Below, piece by piece: positions 23,882 through 36,846 of a DNA stretch of 64,000 nucleotides. The stretch comes from Chalara sp. BL73 (Eukaryota > Ascomycota > Leotiomycetes > Helotiales), in NCBI GenBank assembly GCA_918026815.1, contig CAKJVC010000097.1, positions 62,001 to 126,000 on the forward strand, given 5' to 3'. The notes below the pieces were generated by a model. That model was not told where the DNA came from. It made no database searches and saw only the letters and a list, made by a program, of their open reading frames with translations. How positions within the stretch are numbered: position 1 is the first letter of the stretch; the number at the start of each line of letters is the position of its first letter. The position numbers and the translations under genes were made by a program.

Positions 23882-26462
23882 ATGAGTACGAGTGTATTGT
23901 CTGCTGAGGAGCATAGCGTTTCGAGGATTCTCCGGAAATGTAAAAAGATGGGTGATTTCTTAGAACCGGAGCCATTGTATTTTACAACACCTGTCGAAAG
24001 AGTCGACCAATCTACTGCATCAAGCAGGGATTGTACGATCAAGTTTACCTTAGCAACAAAGGGTGAACGAGGAAGAATTGATAAGACAAAGCATGGCAGC
24101 CATGATAGCAAAAATTTAGCAAAACATAAAGGGAGACCAAGGCTGAGTCCTGTATATTCGACTGAAGCTGACGTAAGTACTTTCTTCAACCACAACAGCA
24201 GCAAGTAGTGCGTGTATTAATTATCAACAGAAGCGTCGAACTCAGATAAGACTGGCACAGCGAGCTTTTAGACTGCGCCAAGAAACCAAAATTCAATCAC
24301 TCGAAAACAAAGTGCTCAATATGGAGAATGCAATTTCTCAAACTACTAAGGTATTACTTGACTTTGAAGGGAAGATTCTCGCAAGTGGCGTTTTAGACCA
24401 GGCTCCCGAGATTAGTCATAGGCTCCGAGTGACAGTTGAGACCTTATCGCTCGCAAAAGCAAGTACTGGCGACCAAGGTAGTGACAATAACGACCCCGAA
24501 AATAGGGATGGGAAAGCATGTTCCCCTGCCAAGGCGCTGGAAGAAGTTGAAGACAGTGTGACTAGTGTTGATCGTGATGCTATTGTTCTCCAGCATTCTC
24601 CTTCTAAGCGTGGCTCTGAACGCACAGCTCGAGATGGGATTGCCCAATTTTCATTTAGAGAGCAAATGCAACGCTTTCACCAGAGCCAGCAACCACCAAG
24701 TATTACCATCCCTTGTGGCGTGCCTCAAGCTATACATCAAATCAGATCAGACGAGGATCTTAACTATACGACCGTATGTGAAGCGGCACAAACATCTTCT
24801 GCTGTACGTAAAGAAGACGAAGAAACGGACCAAGGCTACATTAAGGATGCGGCAACTGAGGAGCCAGGCTCGGCCACTATAGACGCTGCTCCGGTCAACG
24901 ATAAGAGCATGTGGGAAGCGAAAGCCACAACTATTAATGCACTTAGAAAGGATAAATCCACCGTACGGAAGGCAATGGGCCCTAGAACGTGGGCCAGAGA
25001 AGGTGTGTCTATACCAACATCACAATTCATATTCTAGTGAGATCTACTTCGGGTTCAACAGCTAATAGCGTCCAGTCCTTAAACCTGCACTAGGAGTGCG
25101 CTACTCCTTGGCACCTTCTGCTGGCCAACGTATGTCCGAGACCTCTATATATGACGTATTCTTAGAAAAGTTCTTAGACGCTTTTGCTACAGTCGCACCG
25201 TCAGGCCACGTATCCCCAGACTGTCTTCGTGTCGCTGCAGAGGTCAGGCACTCATCACCGGTTATATATAACGGGTTTCTATCTGTCTCAGCAACATATT
25301 TTGGATTCTCTATCGGCGACTCAAGGATAGTGTTTGCGGCGCAAAAATTGTATGTCAATGTCCTAAAAGTGCTGCAAAACGCTTTGTTGTCTCCGAGCCA
25401 GTGCAGATCACTACCAACTTTGCTCACTGTGATTTTGGCAGTTCATTATGAGGTAATGTCTCCTTATCGTGTCTTTGAATGATACAGGCTCAATTTCGTG
25501 TTGTGATCAGTTACTCCAAAATACTTCCGAGAAGAGCTTGGTCAATCACATGATGGGCGCTTTAAAACTGTTCGAGTTTCGCGGGCCACAAAGTCATATA
25601 TCTGGCCCAGAACATCTGTGCTTTGTTAATCTCCGTAATTATTTGGTAGGGTTCCAGATAATAGGCCAAACAAATTTCAAATATATTAATAGGCATTTAG
25701 ATCGCCACAGCTATAGGCCACCGATCTCCAACGTTTCTTGCAAGGGAGGAATGGAAGACGATTCCCTGGTCTATCAGCCCCAAAAGTCTCGTGCAACATC
25801 TCCTGGACGTCATGGCAGATATTCCTACTCTTCTTGCGAATTACGATAGTCTTAAAGCAGCTACAGAGGCGGATTCTATATCACGCTCCCAAGTACTAGG
25901 TCAACGAACTATATTACAGGCATCAGTGGCTGATATTGAGTGTCGTCTACATAAGTGGAAGATAGAACATGCGGACCCGATTAGCGGGAATTTGGAATTT
26001 TCGGGTCAGGGAGAGGTCCGAGGAGGACTGCAGCCTCCCTTAGCCTCGGATATCCAGTTTCCAATCTTCCGATGTCGAGACCAGTTAAGCGGAGAACTCA
26101 TTTCTCCAACTGCAATCACCTACCCCGAGCCCGAACTTGCACGCGCGCTCTGCCTATACTATAGCGCTCTTCTTACAATCTCATTTGTTGATATGCGGAT
26201 GGAAGGGAGGTTGGGGCCCGGTGAGCGGTATGGCCTAGCGTGTCTCATCTGTAGAAGTACAGAGTATTCTATACGAGCAGTCCCAAATCACGCTACTCGA
26301 GTGGTGGGTCCTCTTCGTGCTGCATTCGATGCTCTGCCTGAAGGGGGGGCGGAGAGACAGTGGGTTCAAGACATGTTCGGGGTAATTGGGAGAGTAAAAC
26401 ATATGAAGTGGGCCGCATCATTAGCGAAGGACTTCTCAATACAAAAAAAAGCATCACGGTAG
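23882..26462 (+). CDS. bZIP (Yap-type) transcription factor with fungal regulatory domain
   Basis: Five exons (23882-24172, 24231-25002, 25094-25452, 25511-25645, 25701-26462) encode 772 residues with consistent phases. The basic region KRRTQIRLAQRAFRLRQ is created across the first intron and is followed by a heptad region (KIQSLENKVLNMENAI). KHKGRPRLSP precedes it, as in Yap-like bZIP factors found in many fungal secondary-metabolism loci. The C-terminal half resembles the fungal-specific transcription factor domain (GALKLFEFRGP, then GHRSPTFLAREEWKTIPW). It should act in the nucleus as a DNA-binding regulator; targets are unknown. The ATG at 23882 is chosen because the longer frame from 23846 starts with TTG. 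The acceptor at 25510 (GATCAG) rather than the nearer ACAG is needed to keep the frame. Confidence 0.85.
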
Positions 26463-27408
26463 TATCGAGGAACGGTGGGAGAGATAGTATCATTAGAACT
26501 TCAGCTTGGGGGACTCTGGTACTTAATATCCTTTACAATTGGAGGCCGTTCCTGAAAGGAGGCTGAACGCCGCTCGCAAAGGCAGACGCCATTTCTTGAC
26601 GTGTAATTGAGGCATGTAGCTCACCGGCGAGTAATCTAGATCCCCTCTTAGTCCTATTCGGGGGTGATAACCGTACAGCTCACCCAAGTTCCTAGCATTA
26701 CTTCATCTTACTTAATATCTCTAATCGACGCTTTAGCTTGGGAATATGGTGCCCCTCGTCGATCAATACTTCTTGTCCATCTAGATGGTCCTGGGTCCGA
26801 GGCGACAAACTCCGAGCTGAATATTTCTTTTGGCTCATCTCTAGGGTACCCTGGCGTTGCGAAAGTAGCGCCTGGAGACTCAATACATGCGACAAGGGTT
26901 GCGAAAACAAGTGAACTAGAAGAATTATTGAAGGAGGTGATCAAGGTTGTCTTTAGAGGGACCACCGCTGTAGAAGTTGCAGTTATGGCTACAAAGCCGT
27001 TGTGGAAAACTCAAGAGTAAATATTTGATAGATATTATGAAAATACCTGTCCCCGCCTCGACATCTCAGATACAGGAGGTCGATAATGTGTTGTCAGTAC
27101 CGCCGCCCTGACTCGGCCTTTGATTAGCTTCACTTGTACTTCGTAAATCCTTGAGACGCGACGAGTCAGTTAAACTTTCTGGTACATTGTTGATAAAGGT
27201 TATCTTTTGAAGACGCAGATGATAGCTCTAGCATCAAAAGGTACCTCTAGCTCAAAGCGCCGGCCAATTTTCAAACGCCGACCTCTAGTGAGGTTATTGC
27301 CTAAACGAGCCCCTTATGGCGTACAGTAAGATACCGGTCTTGGCTTCCCACGACCCCTGAAGAACCTGGAAATTACCTGAGCTCTACCCCATCCAAACAC
27401 ACACAAAT
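26463..27408 (+). other. Intergenic, with a possible enzyme C-terminal relic at 26664-27020
   Basis: The open stretch 26664-27020 (118 codons, GTG start) contains HLDGPGSEATNSELNISFG, GYPGVAKVA and TSELEELLKEVIKVV. This faintly recalls the C-terminal domain of thiamine-diphosphate enzymes of the acetolactate-synthase group. No upstream exons or start were found, so if real it is a remnant. The rest of the stretch shows nothing I can assign. Confidence 0.3.
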
Positions 27409-27925
27409 ATGACGACCTCAGATGATTCCTTCGAGCTCTACGATCTGCGTGTCGAAGTCATCTGTCCGGCAGGAAAGCGAATTCTCTGCGGTGCCAAAGC
27501 TGGTGACTATTTCGAACTGCACGGAGAGATGCTATACCTACCTCCAGGTCAAGGCATTAGTGTCTACAGCCTCAGTGAGCTCATTCTTGAAGTCAGATAG
27601 TTTTCTTGTATTCCAAACTGAGAATTTACAGGTGCTGTTCTTCCATTGTTGGCAGCCAAGCAACGCAGGACGCACGCCAATGACTGGATGTCTTCAGATG
27701 CACTTGTGGCTTGTCCTGATCCGAACTGCCCGTCAATGTTGAAGATTGTCCGGACTGGGACAAGGACATTCAGCCATGCGGAAACTACTATTGTCGGTTT
27801 GGAGGGAAACGAGCATTCGGTCACTTATGGTGGAGGTGAGCTCGGTTCTTCTACTCCGTGGCCTCGATGCTAACCCACTGGCAGAGCCATTGTTGAAGGA
27901 AGACAAAGTTGCGAGGGGCGGATAG
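27409..27925 (+). CDS. TIGR04076 family protein
   Basis: Three exons (27409-27574, 27632-27835, 27885-27925) give 136 residues. The sequence shows the family hallmarks: FELYDLRVEVICPAGKRI, CGAKAGDYFELHGEMLYLPP, then LAAKQRRTHANDWMSSDALV and CPDPNC near the C-terminus. Known proteins of this family are small, cytosolic by prediction and of unknown function. The conserved cysteines suggest metal or cofactor binding, which is inference. The start ATG is preceded by an A-rich leader (acacaaat). It lies 0.3 kb upstream of the Zn2Cys6 regulator on the same strand. Confidence 0.88.
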
Positions 27926-28204
27926 TTGGAAGTGTCTGAAGTGTGCTTTCACTTCACAAAGACGTATGGATTTACACTTTAAGTGATAAGGTTGTGGAGG
28001 TCATTGGTTCATCTTTCCCACCCCCACTTTTACGGAAGCGGAAGCGGAAGCGGTATTCCACTAATTTAATTTCAATATCTCTTTGCTCAAACATGCTGTA
28101 CTACTCTTATTGAATATAAACACCAGTGCGTTGCTATACTGCCTGATAGTTGTGCGGCGACTGACGCAAGCAAAAGAGTGGTTGTCGCCGTTTTACCGCT
28201 CGTG

Positions 28205-30650
28205 ATGGATCCACATCCGGTTCAACATGATGACTCCTCCGCCACAAACGATGCAAGGTAAGATAACGGTGTATACTGTGGTTGAGCAATTTCAACAAGA
28301 TTCTAATCACATTTCCAGACCAAAGATTACCCTGAATGCATGTATTCCATGTCGAAAGGTCAAGATGAAATGTTGGCCAAGCGAAGACTCATCAATTTGC
28401 CTTCGTTGTCAACGGAAGCAATTTACCTGCTTCTATGAGAATCACCGCCGGGGTCGAAAGCCAGGAACAAAGTAAGTTTTGCTGTTGAATCGCCCATACC
28501 CGCCAATGCCGATTAATAAGATTACGAGGTCGAGCACGTTCGTATGATTCTGCCCAGGTATCCATAGGTCGAGGGCATTCTCATCAAGCCATTGTGCCGG
28601 CTTCAATTGGCAATAGTCAGCTACAAGCTCTTGAGGATGAATCAGCCATGGCGGAGCATCAAGGTCACTCACCTGCCCTCCAGCCAGCAAGAGTGAGCCA
28701 ATTGGTTGAGGAAAGTGGTGTACCCGCAATCCCGGAAAAGGACAAGAAGGTCGATGGCCTCTCGCCATTTCGACTTCTGAATCGCCACGCAATGGCTGGC
28801 AGCTTTTCTGTGGAGAATGTGCTAGAGGCTGAGTCCGCGGGTGAGACCGATGACCGGCTTCCTCGAGCGCAACAGGCACTATCCAAGAACTCTAATCATA
28901 AACGTAGCCAAGATCCAGTGGCAATGGGTCTGATAACGTTGCTATCGGCAATGCAGTTGTTTGATAGGTATGTTTTTCTCATTCCTCAAGAGCTTTCCTA
29001 ATTTACCACAACGGGTGCAGTTTTCTGAAGTACATGGCGCCATACATAATCCATTTTGATCCGGCTCTTCATACGTATGATTACATCCAGCGACGTTCTT
29101 CGCTTCTGCTCGTAACAATTCTCTCCGCCTCTGCCAAAATCTTCAACCCCAACTTGCATCCCAGGCTTCACAGACATTCGGAGGATCTCCTCGCGAAGGC
29201 TTTCACTAACGGAGAGAAATCTGTCGAGACCATTAAAGCGGTCTTGATATTAACATATTGGAAAGAGCCGGACGATAAACGTGTCTGGCAATTGGTTGGA
29301 TATGCGTGCCGAATGTGTGTGGAACTTCGAGGGCGTAGAGCCCAGACCCGGGACGCTGATGTAGTCCCTCCTGCTATCTCACCCACAAAGCTTAGAGAAG
29401 GGAGAAATATTGAGCGTTTGTGGCTAACATTATTTGTTTATGACCGAAGGTAGGTCGCAGCCTACATACAAGCCTTCCATGCTTAATATTCTCTCAGCAT
29501 TAGCTTGCAACTTGGCAAACAATGGATGTTGCATATGGACGACCTTACGAGGAGAGCGGATACTTGGCATCGCCATGAACTCGCCATCAAAAACGGGGAT
29601 GCAATTTTGTCAGCATTTGTGGAGTTGCGAGTTCTATCATCTGATTTGCTGGATGTCTTGGACATTGACTCTTCAGCGAGCAATCAACGGCAGCACGAAA
29701 TGCTGCTGAACATGTTTAATGCCGATCTCGATAAATGGGAGAGGAAATGGAACGAAGTTTTTGACCAAAGTAAACCGGATCCAATATTTCAGCCCAGCTT
29801 CTAGCAAATGGTCTCCCAGCTAACTGCTGCGTAGTATCTCTTGAGCCCTGCCATCAATTCCTGTACCGATTCTATGGCTTGCACACGAGGCTGTACATCA
29901 ACTCTATACGGCTGCAGATTATGCTGGTGCATATGACAACCGTAGCGAAACGGTCATTGTGGCTGTCTTACACCAGCGCACTGGAGATGTTGCAAGCTAT
30001 TATAAACATCCTGGCGCCGGCGCAGTTGCTCTACTACGCGCAAGATTCAATACATGTGATGACCGCCTATGCAGCAGTCTTCCTCATCAAGGCATGAAAT
30101 CCTATGATTCCTACCCTTAACCCCTCCATTCCTGCTAATCAGGGTGTAGGTTCTCCTCTCAATGCCAGAATCGCTTCCTCTCACCGCCGAGTCAGCCATA
30201 ACTGAAGTCATTACCAGGGCAAGCGAAGCTTTCGGAGCACAATGCGCTTCACCTACGACAGGATGTGCTTACCAAGCACGGTTTCTGCGGAATGTTGTCA
30301 CACAATACTGGTCGTCCAAGAAGTCCAAGCGGCAGGAGCCAGCTGAACAGCCAGCTGGAACTAACGAGCAGCCAGCCACACACTCGGCTGGGTCAAATAC
30401 GGTTCATGTTCAAGAGGAACTTCGTGAAAGCCCAGGATCCCATCAACCTACCTATGCGAATGACGGCTGAGGCTTTTCGGTACGCCCTTCAATGGTGTGC
30501 CCTTATGTGGAGAACACATCCTCGGATTTAGGAAACCAGCCCTTCTGGCACCAGAACGTTATGGATCCAGATGTTTGGGAAGGGTTGCTGATGGATGGTA
30601 ATTTCTACCCTGACGAATTGTCAATGATGACAAGCCCATTTGAAAATTAA
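28205..30650 (+). CDS. Zn2Cys6 fungal transcription factor
   Basis: Eight exons: 28205-28257, 28319-28471, 28521-28967, 29021-29449, 29504-29769, 29835-30091, 30150-30423 and 30472-30650, for 685 residues. The binuclear zinc cluster ACIPCRKVKMKCWPSEDSSI continues to CLRCQRKQFTC and is followed by basic HRRGRKPG. The middle region (SAKIFNPNLHPRLHRHSEDL, ETIKAVLILTYWKEPDD) is the fungal-specific regulatory domain. Two splice features are unusual. The intron at 30092 uses a GC donor (AAG|GCATGA). The last proposed intron is 48 nt and in frame; if it were not removed, translation would stop at the TGA at 30468. The gene is convergent with the aldo/keto reductase, whose stop lies about 85 bp away, and could regulate it; that is inference. 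Confidence 0.85.
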
Positions 30651-30735
30651 AGGGGCTGAATCTGTTTGAGGGCGTCGTTCAAATAAGGCCATTGCGAATA
30701 CATCTGGTGTTTCTTTTAAAAAGAATTATGTACAT

Positions 30736-32624
30736 CTACTGTCTATATTCAGCTCCACAGTCGCCCATAGCCTCGAATACCTCTCTTGCCTTGCTTCGAT
30801 CCAGAACCGCTTGGATCGAAGCTTTGTCATCCTCATCCAACTTGAATGAAAAGACCTTCAAATTATCTTCTATATTTTCGCTTATGCCCATTCTTGCGCC
30901 GATAATGACAGCGCCAACGTAATCGTGGTCCAGAACCCACCTTACTGCAACATTTGATACCGAGGATCCGTATTTCTGGCCGACGGACTTCAAGACTAAA
31001 AGAAGTTGTTGGAACAGCTCCCATCCTCCCCACACCGTAATCATTTCGAGATACTGTGTAGGGAAGGATATTAGCGCCGTCATGAATGCTTCGGGCTCGA
31101 CTTTCACTTACCTTCCGGTGACTCGGGGTCATCTTTTCATCGAATAAACCGGGAACAGGCTTGCCTAGCCACTTCTCTGCTAGAAAGCCACCACACTAAA
31201 AGTTTTCAGTTCCAACATTCCCAGTTCCTTGAGGCGTGCCTTACCAGTGATCCATATGTCAAAAGTTTCACGTTGTATTTTCGGCAGCTGTGCAACATTT
31301 TGAAGGTGGGTCGAAGATCAATCAACGAAAACTGTGGCATGTGAAAAAGGGAAATTTAAAGGCAAGCTATAAAATGCCATACCTGAACTTGGTTCGAAAC
31401 TGCTTTGACGCCACTCTCCAAGATTTCGTCCATGTGCTTCGTGTCAAAATTGCAGAGGCCAAGGTTTCTTACCCTCGGGTCCTCAGCAATAAATCGAGCG
31501 GCGTCAACGAACTGATGATTGTCGTACTGCACCCATATTAGCATTTGCACCACAAAATGAAAGCTAAATCATACATCTTGCCAGTGAAATTGCAACAGCT
31601 CGATCTCTTGAGCAGCAATATTCGTGAGTCTTTCCGTGATATTCGCCTCGGCAACTTCCTTGGACACCTCTATGGGCTCAAAAACCGCCCATTTAGTCGC
31701 ACAATAGATCTTGTCAGTATCAGGTTGTGAAGATCTAAAAGCCCCAAATGTTACTTCGGCATCGCCATAATGATCCGCCATATCATAAGCTGTAAAACCA
31801 GCATCAGCGTGCTTCCTGAAGTCTGAATTGATCTTTGACTTTGATGCTGTACCCCAAGATGGGCTTGAGAACTGCCACAAGCCCATGAACATACGGGGGA
31901 CCGTGGCGGATCCCAGTTTGAATGTCTCCAAGCCGCTCTTTCCCGATTTAAACGCACCAGATCTCGGCGTCATACTTGTAATTTTTGGGCTGGGAAGTCC
32001 TTCGAGTCTTGCGAGACTTGAAAGACCTCTCTCAAAAACAAATTCTTTCCCCTCGGCGTCTGCTAGATCTTTACACGTGCGCAAGGCAGCGCTGAGATCT
32101 GCCAGTTTCGTCACCTCGGAGCTACTCATTTTCCGCACGCCGGAAGTGGTCAAGAGCTCCTTTTGGATGGCAGTCATAGCTTGCACTATATCACCGTCAA
32201 TAGTTGCAAGAGCTTCAAGGAGATCTTGCCCCTCTTTCTCCCTTTCATCCCAGCTTAGATGCTCGGCTTGGCGAATAACATCCGTAAGAATCTTCACAGT
32301 CTCAAAGCCATAACCGCAGCCCATTAGGCAACGGTACCTCCCCTGGATCTGAAATAATACCGGCTTTGGCGCAGACCTGTAAGAGTTTGTGTGAAAGAGC
32401 GTTGGGGTTGATGCTGATTGGGACTCGGTGAGATACTTGGTCGCCAGTTCGTTGAACTTCTTGGTCATGCTTGGGTCTATCCCTAGTAAACCGCGCATGA
32501 TTGACCGTAGTCCTTCTGGCGGCATGTTGGCGATAATGGTATCTGTCATCATATTCACGTGGGCGGCCTTCACGCTCGTCTTGACAGGCGCCAGGTAATG
32601 CCCATTTGATTGCGTCTGCGGCAT
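30736..32624 (-). CDS. Aldo/keto reductase with N-terminal extension
   Basis: Five exons on the minus strand (32624-31575, 31526-31383, 31331-31245, 31195-31112, 31053-30736), all phase 0, give 560 residues. The AKR barrel begins near residue 230 (FKLGSATVPRMFMGLWQF). It carries the catalytic tetrad pattern: Asp/Tyr in TAYDMADHYG, Lys in YCATKWAVF and His in LLQFHWQD. The C-terminus has GAVIIGARMG, the usual NADPH-phosphate-binding area. The first 220 or so residues are a separate, Ser/Glu-rich helical region containing RYRCLMGCGYGFETVK and are not part of a standard AKR (about 320 residues). Substrate unknown. It is divergent from the amino-acid permease across a 0.68 kb promoter region. Confidence 0.87.
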
Positions 32625-33305
32625 TCTCTTGATAGATTTAATTCCTATTCCTCTTGATTATGTTTAGTGTACGACGTGTATTTAATCAAAGAAAAGAGGC
32701 AGGAGTTTGGAGTAAAGAAAGAGGAGATGAAGCGTTGTAGATTCTGAGGTTGAAGTCTAGTAGACAGGGATGTTTAAGGGGGCTCGCTTAGGGGGTTTCC
32801 GAGACCTTCGGGTCGATGGTGAGATGCCGATGTGAATGTGGAGAAAGTTGAATCTGTACATATCACTGTGATGCCTCATGATTGCTAAATAGAACATAAG
32901 AAGATGCTTTGCGGATGCCGTGCGTTCGCACTGCGCCTAAAATTACCGTTTCACGTGTGGTTAGATTTGCCGGTATACTCTTGCTAGTGCCAATGATAGA
33001 ATGCCGGTAATCGCAGATCTCTTCAAAAGTGGGGAGAAATACCGTGGCGCCGGCGACTCAAAATGTTCCAAACGCCACAAGACATATTATCCAGTTGATA
33101 AGAAAGAGGCCTAACCCAGAGAGCCCAGCCTTGTGGAATTGAAACGCTTATCTTGAGGCTCGTGCTGCGAAGCACAACCTTAACACTGCAGATACATATA
33201 TGACTGTCTTGTCCATGCGTCTTTTTGTTCGCCTCCATCTCACCACCGACGGGGCTTCTAAACCTCGCAAAATTTTCCATCCCATCCTCCTAATTGACTG
33301 CCACC
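32625..33305. other. Divergent promoter region of aldo/keto reductase and permease
   Basis: Non-coding apart from short unassigned frames. The minus-strand frame 33023-33280 has no recognised domain. It serves as shared upstream DNA for the two divergent genes. Confidence 0.5.
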
Positions 33306-35321
33306 ATGGAATCTATTACTCAGGCTCAGTACTATGATGATGGAAAAGGTAGACCCTCAATTGCCATCGTGACTCAACTGCTTAGCTAATGTGTCGTCCT
33401 TTTATTCTAGAAATCAGTCAAAATGTCACCAGTAATGACTTCGACACTGAGTATGGCAAAGTCGCTGTCGTCGAAGAGATTTCCTATGCTCCTGGCTTGC
33501 ATGAGACTGTAGGTCTCAAGCGTCAGCTCAATGCCCGCCACACAACTATGATTACAATCGCATCGGGCATCGGAACTGGTCTTTTCCTCGGGTCTGGCTC
33601 AGCGCTGTATAACGCCGGTCCATTGGGAATTCTACTTGGTTACTTCATTATGGGATTGGTTGCCGTAAGTATCGATGTACCAATACTTTGAGTTCTAGTA
33701 CTGATGATTGGTGTCTCAAGGCCGGTGTTTCGTTCGTGTCTGCTGAGACCATTGGATACCTGCCTGTGACTGGTGGATTTGTTCGTTTCGTTCCTCTGTT
33801 CAGTGATAAATCCCTCGGTATTACCATTGGGTATACCTTTTGGTACCTCTTAAGTATCACGGCGGCTGCCGAGGTTGTGGCAGCATCTTCACTCATCGCC
33901 TGTAAGTTTCTCCCCACGATACTATAATTTGGGTGGTTTGACTAATGTTTCCGTTCATCCAGTCTGGCGACCAGATCTCAACTTTGCCATCTTTATCTCG
34001 GTTTTCCTTGTCCTTATCTTAGGGATGAACTTGCTTCCAGTCCGCATCTACGGAGAAACCGAATTTTTCTTTGGCATGATTAAGACCTTGCTGATATTTG
34101 TTCTAATATTTGCCGGTCTTCTAGTTGATTGGGGTGTGAGTCCAAGCGGAGAATATATCGGAGGAAGAAACTGGTCCACGTAAGTCTCTAGTCCCCATCA
34201 TGAGTGTAATGTTAATTTACCCCACAGTCCGATCAATGAGTACCTTGTCTCCGGTTCAACTGGGCGATTTCTCGCGATCTGGAACGTCCTCATCAACGCC
34301 GCTTTCGCCATGGGCAACATCCAAATCGCAACATCTGCAGCAGGAGAGGTGAAGAATCCCCGTGTCAATGTTCCCAAGGCAATGCGCCGGGTCTTCTGGC
34401 GACTTTGGATTTTTTACATCTGTTCTCTTTTCGTTATCGGTCTTATCCTTCCCAGCAAAAGCCCCAGCCTCCTCACCAGTCATGGCACCGCCAGCAGCCC
34501 GTTTGTGCTTGCCTTTACTAGCGTGGGGATCAAGGTATTCCCGAGTGTCATCAACACTATCGTTATTACGAGTGCTTTTTCATCTGCGAATGGTGTTCTT
34601 TTCCTGGCATCTCGCACTCTCGTGGGTCTCGCCCAGGATGGGTTTGGACCTAAGTTCCTGTTGAGAACAAATCGGTTCGGCTCACCCTGGATTTCTGTGC
34701 TAGTCTCGTTCATTCTTGCACCTCTCGGTAAGTCCTAGTAAATTTCAAGTCTCAAGGTCAAAGTAACTCCTTGACAGCTTATTTGAATTGCGGTGGCGAG
34801 ACCCCGGGCGTGGTATTCGGATGGTTTATCAACCTGATTGCTACAGCTGGATTGATAATCTGGTAAGTCAACCTCCGGACTGATATCTAGTCCTTGAATC
34901 GTTTACCCACCATTTCCTGATTAGGTGCGTGATCTGTTTCACCTACGTCCGGTTCTACTACGGTCTCAAACACCAAGGAATTTCTCGCGACGACCTGCCG
35001 TATAAAAGTTGGGGACAGCCATACAGCGCTATCGCCGCTGGCTCAATGTGCTTCCTCATTACTTTCTTCTCGGGTTTCTCGATCTTTTTCCCTAGAAATT
35101 TCTCCGCTTCCGGGTTCCTTTCAAACTACATTGCTTGTTTTGCGGTGCCGGCCTTGTATATTGTCCTGAAGGTGACTACTAAGTCCCCATGGATCAAGTA
35201 CGACATGATGGATTTTTCAGAGATGCCCGCTATTCTTGCTGAACGGGCGTATAAAGCTGCCCAACCGCAAAAGAATCAAAGTCTCTGGAGAAAAATGATT
35301 GAGAAGACAGTTGATGAGTGA
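33306..35321 (+). CDS. Amino-acid permease, APC superfamily (YAT type)
   Basis: Seven exons (33306-33348, 33411-33664, 33721-33901, 33963-34179, 34228-34727, 34778-34862, 34925-35321) give 558 residues. The start ATG has a strong context (caccATGG). The hallmark GLKRQLNARHTTMITIASGI precedes the first helix (GTGLFLGSGSAL). Further helices follow, with the motif QIATSAAGEVKNPRVNVPKA, the substrate-binding area of fungal amino-acid permeases, and a cytosolic tail. It should import amino acids across the plasma membrane by proton symport; the specific substrate cannot be read from sequence. Its neighbourhood (aldo/keto reductase, Zn2Cys6 factor) may form a small metabolic group, which is inference. 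Confidence 0.92.
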
Positions 35322-36846
35322 TTCCTTGTCCGGGCTTTCGGAAAGGAGGAGGGGGGGGGGGGGTACATGAGTCGTGCCTCCCTTGTTTTCTGACTTTTGG
35401 CTGGTCTATTTCAATTGAGCTATATATTGACAGTATAATTGCATTGAAATCTATGGAATATTTAACTTTATTATAAATTATCAGGAAGTTGTCTCATTAT
35501 TGATCCGCGAATTTTGGCACGATGAGAGCCAGTCTCTTGGGCAGTGAATCATCCTTGCCGTTTCTGGAACGGCCATATCTGGGTCTTTTCTGAGTAGATG
35601 CTCACCATCCATCTTTCTGCTGTGAAGAATGCATTTCCGGGTCGAAGTGCAAGTTATTTATTGGTAGCCCAACATCTTATACATGCAGTCATCGATACCC
35701 ATCGGACTATTTTCTGTGTGCGATGACGAGATTAGATAAGCATGGAACTTGGGTTTGCCAGTATGCTTTTGATTGCTAGAGGACGTGGCAGTAGGCTGGG
35801 TGGGGCTGGCGGCGGACCGAACATAAAGGTGATCATGGCAAACAATAACGTCTCAAGGACTGTACTCAATAGGAGAATACGCTCTAGATGATTGGCCCCT
35901 GTACAAACGCTTCGGGAATATTTGAGGGTGCTGATTCGAAAAGGGAATATTATTGTATAATCCCTTCTTCCTAATAACTTGAAATTGTTATCTAGATTCT
36001 AAAACGGCTGAACGGCGTTCGAGAGCTTCCGCAAGCCCAATGCGATCCTCTAGTGCCCTGTCGGGGGCGCTTCTGTTGGCATCGATATCCCCTCAGCAGT
36101 TGATAGGTCTTTGGCCCTCTTCCCTGATGTGGCTACCATTCATCACCGTGCCAATGATTGCCACTTTGCTTTTTCGGCTGCGGGGTGACTTAACGTTTGC
36201 ACTGGCGCAAATATCCGTTTTAGGCTTAGCTGTTATTTGCGGGTTAGGATATACAGACGAGCCCTAATCTTAGTAGGCAATTCAAGATCTACGAAATAAA
36301 ATACCATTTACTTTGTAAGAAATTTACTATTTATATTAAAACCTCAGAAGTATAAGAGAAAAGGCGAAGGCGAAGGCGTCACCGTTGTGACGTATGAAGA
36401 GAAAGAAAATAGGAAAGGCATTAATGTAGAGAAAGCAGATTCTGCAAAAGGCTGGAAGGATCATTCCGTTTGTGGTGACCTCTAGCTACGTCGCAGAGCT
36501 AAGTATTGTTGGCAGGTAAGAAGCGAAGGAATGTGGAAATACTGCATCAGAAAGCGACTGTTACAACGGCCACGGAGATGAAGACTACATGCAACACCAC
36601 CTTGAGAGTGACCCATGGTCAAGTGAGTCACTATGACCATCCTTTTTAGCCAGCACACAAAGCCAATCAACAGAGATGCCGTGGAGGGCAACAGCACGCA
36701 TTCATAGGCATTTCTACATATATAAGACCAAGTGGGTTCTGCTTGGAGCTTTCCAAAATTTCGAACTTGTATTCTTTTACCCGACATACATACACAATCT
36801 AAGCAGATACCGCCACTAGGTTGTCCTTTAAACTCTTTATAGCTTA
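35322..36846. other. Gene-poor region with a poly-G tract
   Basis: A 13-base G run lies at 35351-35363 just past the permease stop. The plus-strand frame 36040-36267 (75 codons, hydrophobic) and the minus frame 36482-36862 have no recognised family. No gene can be supported here. Confidence 0.55.

Noticed and set aside
25453..25510. Apparent frameshift between exons 3 and 4 of the bZIP gene.
   Set aside because: Using the acceptor GATCAG at 25510 rather than the nearer ACAG keeps the frame and gives family-like sequence, so no mutation is needed.
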